Both the position numbers and the translations under genes were made by a program. From Dialister sp. CAG:486 (GTDB taxonomy: Bacteria > Bacillota > Negativicutes > Veillonellales > Dialisteraceae), in the NCBI GenBank assembly GCA_000434475.1, contig FR879621.1, positions 22,369 to 57,387 on the forward strand: DNA of 35,019 bases, read 5' to 3'. The notes under the pieces were generated by a model, which saw nothing but the letters and a program-made list of their open reading frames with translations, was not told where the DNA came from and searched no databases. Within the stretch, counting starts at the first letter, position 1. Each line of letters opens with the position of its first letter. Positions 33,997 to 35,019 of the stretch are shown here, piece after piece.

Positions 33997-34027
33997 AAAA
34001 GCACGAACTCTACCGAGTCCGTGCTTT
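33997..34027 (-). terminator. Terminator or attenuator between the pduX-like and cobD-like genes
   Basis: On the minus strand AAAGCACGGACTC pairs with GAGTTCGTGCTTT (one G·U) around a GGTA loop, followed by TTGTGTATTT. It lies 17 bp after the pduX-like stop. The imperfect T-run suggests it may be partial. Confidence 0.75.
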
Positions 34028-34043
34028 CATTATAATGTATCAA

Positions 34044-34898
34044 TTAGATTTTTTCTACCTGCATACCACGATTGGTGAGGCTCACAAGATCGAGGAAGGT
34101 GATGCCTTCGACAGTGTCCTCCAGCTTTTCCCGAAGAGGCAAGGCCTCCATGCCCGGCGGCAGAATAAGTCCCAGGACCGTCCCGCTGTGCGCACAGATG
34201 ACCCCTTTCCCGCCAAGAGAAAGTCCGATCCGATGAAAATCAGCAAGTTGCTTTTTATACAGGATCTTCTGGTTGCAGAATGCAGAGATAGAGGCAGCCT
34301 CACCTATGAGGTCGATGGATTTTTCAGCGATGCCTTTCTCGAAGAGACGAAGAGCATGTGCGATATCCTTTTCATTGCTTTTCTGCAGAGCGATAAGATC
34401 TTCCCGCGAATTGAAAGACATTGTGTCGATCTCTCCCCCACAGTCATAGATGAGAATATCCATCGCCGGTGAGAGCCCGAGAGAACGAATCGCTTTTCCT
34501 TCCCTGTAGTCAAATTGCACGATCCCCTCGAAGAAGGTCGCATCGCTTGGCTCTATAGAGAGCGCAATGTGAGCGATCTCCTCCATCGACAGCTTCCGCC
34601 CAAAGGAAAGTGCAACGGCCTCTGCAACAGCACTGATATCCGCCGTACTCGAAGCAAGTCCCTTTCCTTTCGGTATCGAGGAGATAAGGCGCACGGACGG
34701 CCGATCTGTCTCGCCAAGGTAAGCCAGCGTCTTTCTCAGCGCTTCCTCTGCTTTATCGGGAAGTGCATCCTCTGCCTTTTCATCCACCAGAGCCATCGCA
34801 TAGCGGTTGATCGGGCAGGTCACCATGAAGGAAGCCCCCTCTGCATAGCCCTGTATGAATTCGCCGCAGGAACCTGGCGAGCTAACTACATATGCCAT
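34044..34898 (-). CDS. pduX: GHMP-family kinase, probable L-threonine kinase (PduX-like)
   Basis: This 284-residue GHMP kinase begins AYVVSSPGSCGEFIQGY, the start characteristic of PduX, and carries the ATP-binding motif PKGKGLASSTADI (76–88). PduX phosphorylates L-threonine to L-threonine O-3-phosphate, the substrate of CobD. The neighbouring cobD-like and cobS genes support this over homoserine or mevalonate kinase alternatives. The protein has a normal length for the family. The ATG at 34898 has AGGGGG about 6 nt upstream and overlaps the cobS stop by 13 bp, indicating translational coupling. Confidence 0.9.
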   Translation of the reverse strand: MAYVVSSPGSCGEFIQGYAEGASFMVTCPINRYAMALVDEKAEDALPDKAEEALRKTLAYLGETDRPSVRLISSIPKGKGLASSTADISAVAEAVALSFGRKLSMEEIAHIALSIEPSDATFFEGIVQFDYREGKAIRSLGLSPAMDILIYDCGGEIDTMSFNSREDLIALQKSNEKDIAHALRLFEKGIAEKSIDLIGEAASISAFCNQKILYKKQLADFHRIGLSLGGKGVICAHSGTVLGLILPPGMEALPLREKLEDTVEGITFLDLVSLTNRGMQVEKI

Positions 34899-35019
34899 AC
34901 CTGCCCCCTTGTGAGAATGACGAAAAGCAGAGCCAGAAAGGCTTCTGTGAGCTCGGTGACAAATCCATAGGTATCGCCTGTCGTGCCACCGATCTTCTTG
35001 ACGATCCAGCGGTTCAGCT
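34886..35019 (-). CDS. cobS: Adenosylcobinamide-GDP ribazoletransferase CobS (C-terminal fragment; rest outside window)
   Basis: Only the last 44 residues are visible. They read LNRWIVKKIGGTTGDTYGF followed by VTELTEAFLALLFVIL and end at a TAG (34886–34888). The segment GGTTGDTYGFVTELTE matches the conserved C-terminal GGxTGDxxGxxxExxE motif of CobS, followed by the last membrane helix. CobS is an integral membrane enzyme that joins adenosylcobinamide-GDP with alpha-ribazole (or its phosphate). It is followed, with a 13-bp overlap, by the pduX-like kinase, and the four genes here all act in nucleotide-loop assembly. Confidence 0.88.
   Translation of the reverse strand, partial: LNRWIVKKIGGTTGDTYGFVTELTEAFLALLFVILTRGQVWHM

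Overview
The window looks like a chromosomal segment of an anaerobic, low-to-mid-GC Bacillota. The secA–prfB neighbourhood, csaB, split transketolase, long-form HPF and AGGAGG-type ribosome binding sites fit this. The gene set recalls Negativicutes (Veillonellaceae or Dialister/Megasphaera-like), but that placement is an inference from protein character and gene order, not something proven here. There are no rRNA or tRNA genes, insertion sequences, phage genes or CRISPR arrays. Almost everything lies on the minus strand. The exceptions are a small membrane protein gene and galE–galU near the middle.

Reading in the direction of minus-strand transcription, the left half (16.8 kb down to 1) is a housekeeping and cell-envelope block. 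It starts with hpf and secA, each with its own terminator. A long, nearly gap-free run follows: prfB (with the RF2 +1 programmed frameshift), a DUF5693 membrane protein, csaB, two-subunit transketolase, ftsE, ftsX, an M23 murein hydrolase, an S41 C-terminal processing protease, folB, folK and mfd (cut by the window edge). Many junctions are 4-bp ATGA overlaps, so translational coupling is likely.

The right half is dominated by corrinoid and tetrapyrrole metabolism in three blocks. Block one (19.97–17.2 kb) is cobI/cbiL, cbiA and cobO. Block two (30.5–22.8 kb) is a CobN-type chelatase large subunit, a radical SAM/SPASM protein, and ChlI-like and ChlD-like AAA+ subunits. Block three (35.0–32.1 kb) is cobS (partial), pduX-like, cobD-like and a cobC-like phosphatase, which serve nucleotide-loop assembly. 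Between blocks two and three sits an orphan substrate-binding lipoprotein with no transporter genes beside it.

The most interesting signals are these. (1) A radical SAM/SPASM enzyme with a complete cluster-ligand set is embedded and translationally overlapped in a CobN–ChlI–ChlD chelatase operon. (2) A 30-codon hydrophobic upstream ORF ends just before the secA Shine-Dalgarno and contains a perfect anti-SD hexamer, which resembles a secretion-monitor arrangement. (3) The lipoprotein leader has a 12-bp hairpin that buries its Shine-Dalgarno inside a short upstream ORF whose stop overlaps the lipoprotein start. (4) The prfB frameshift site is one that automated calling truncates. No cobalamin riboswitch was recognised by eye upstream of the corrinoid genes.
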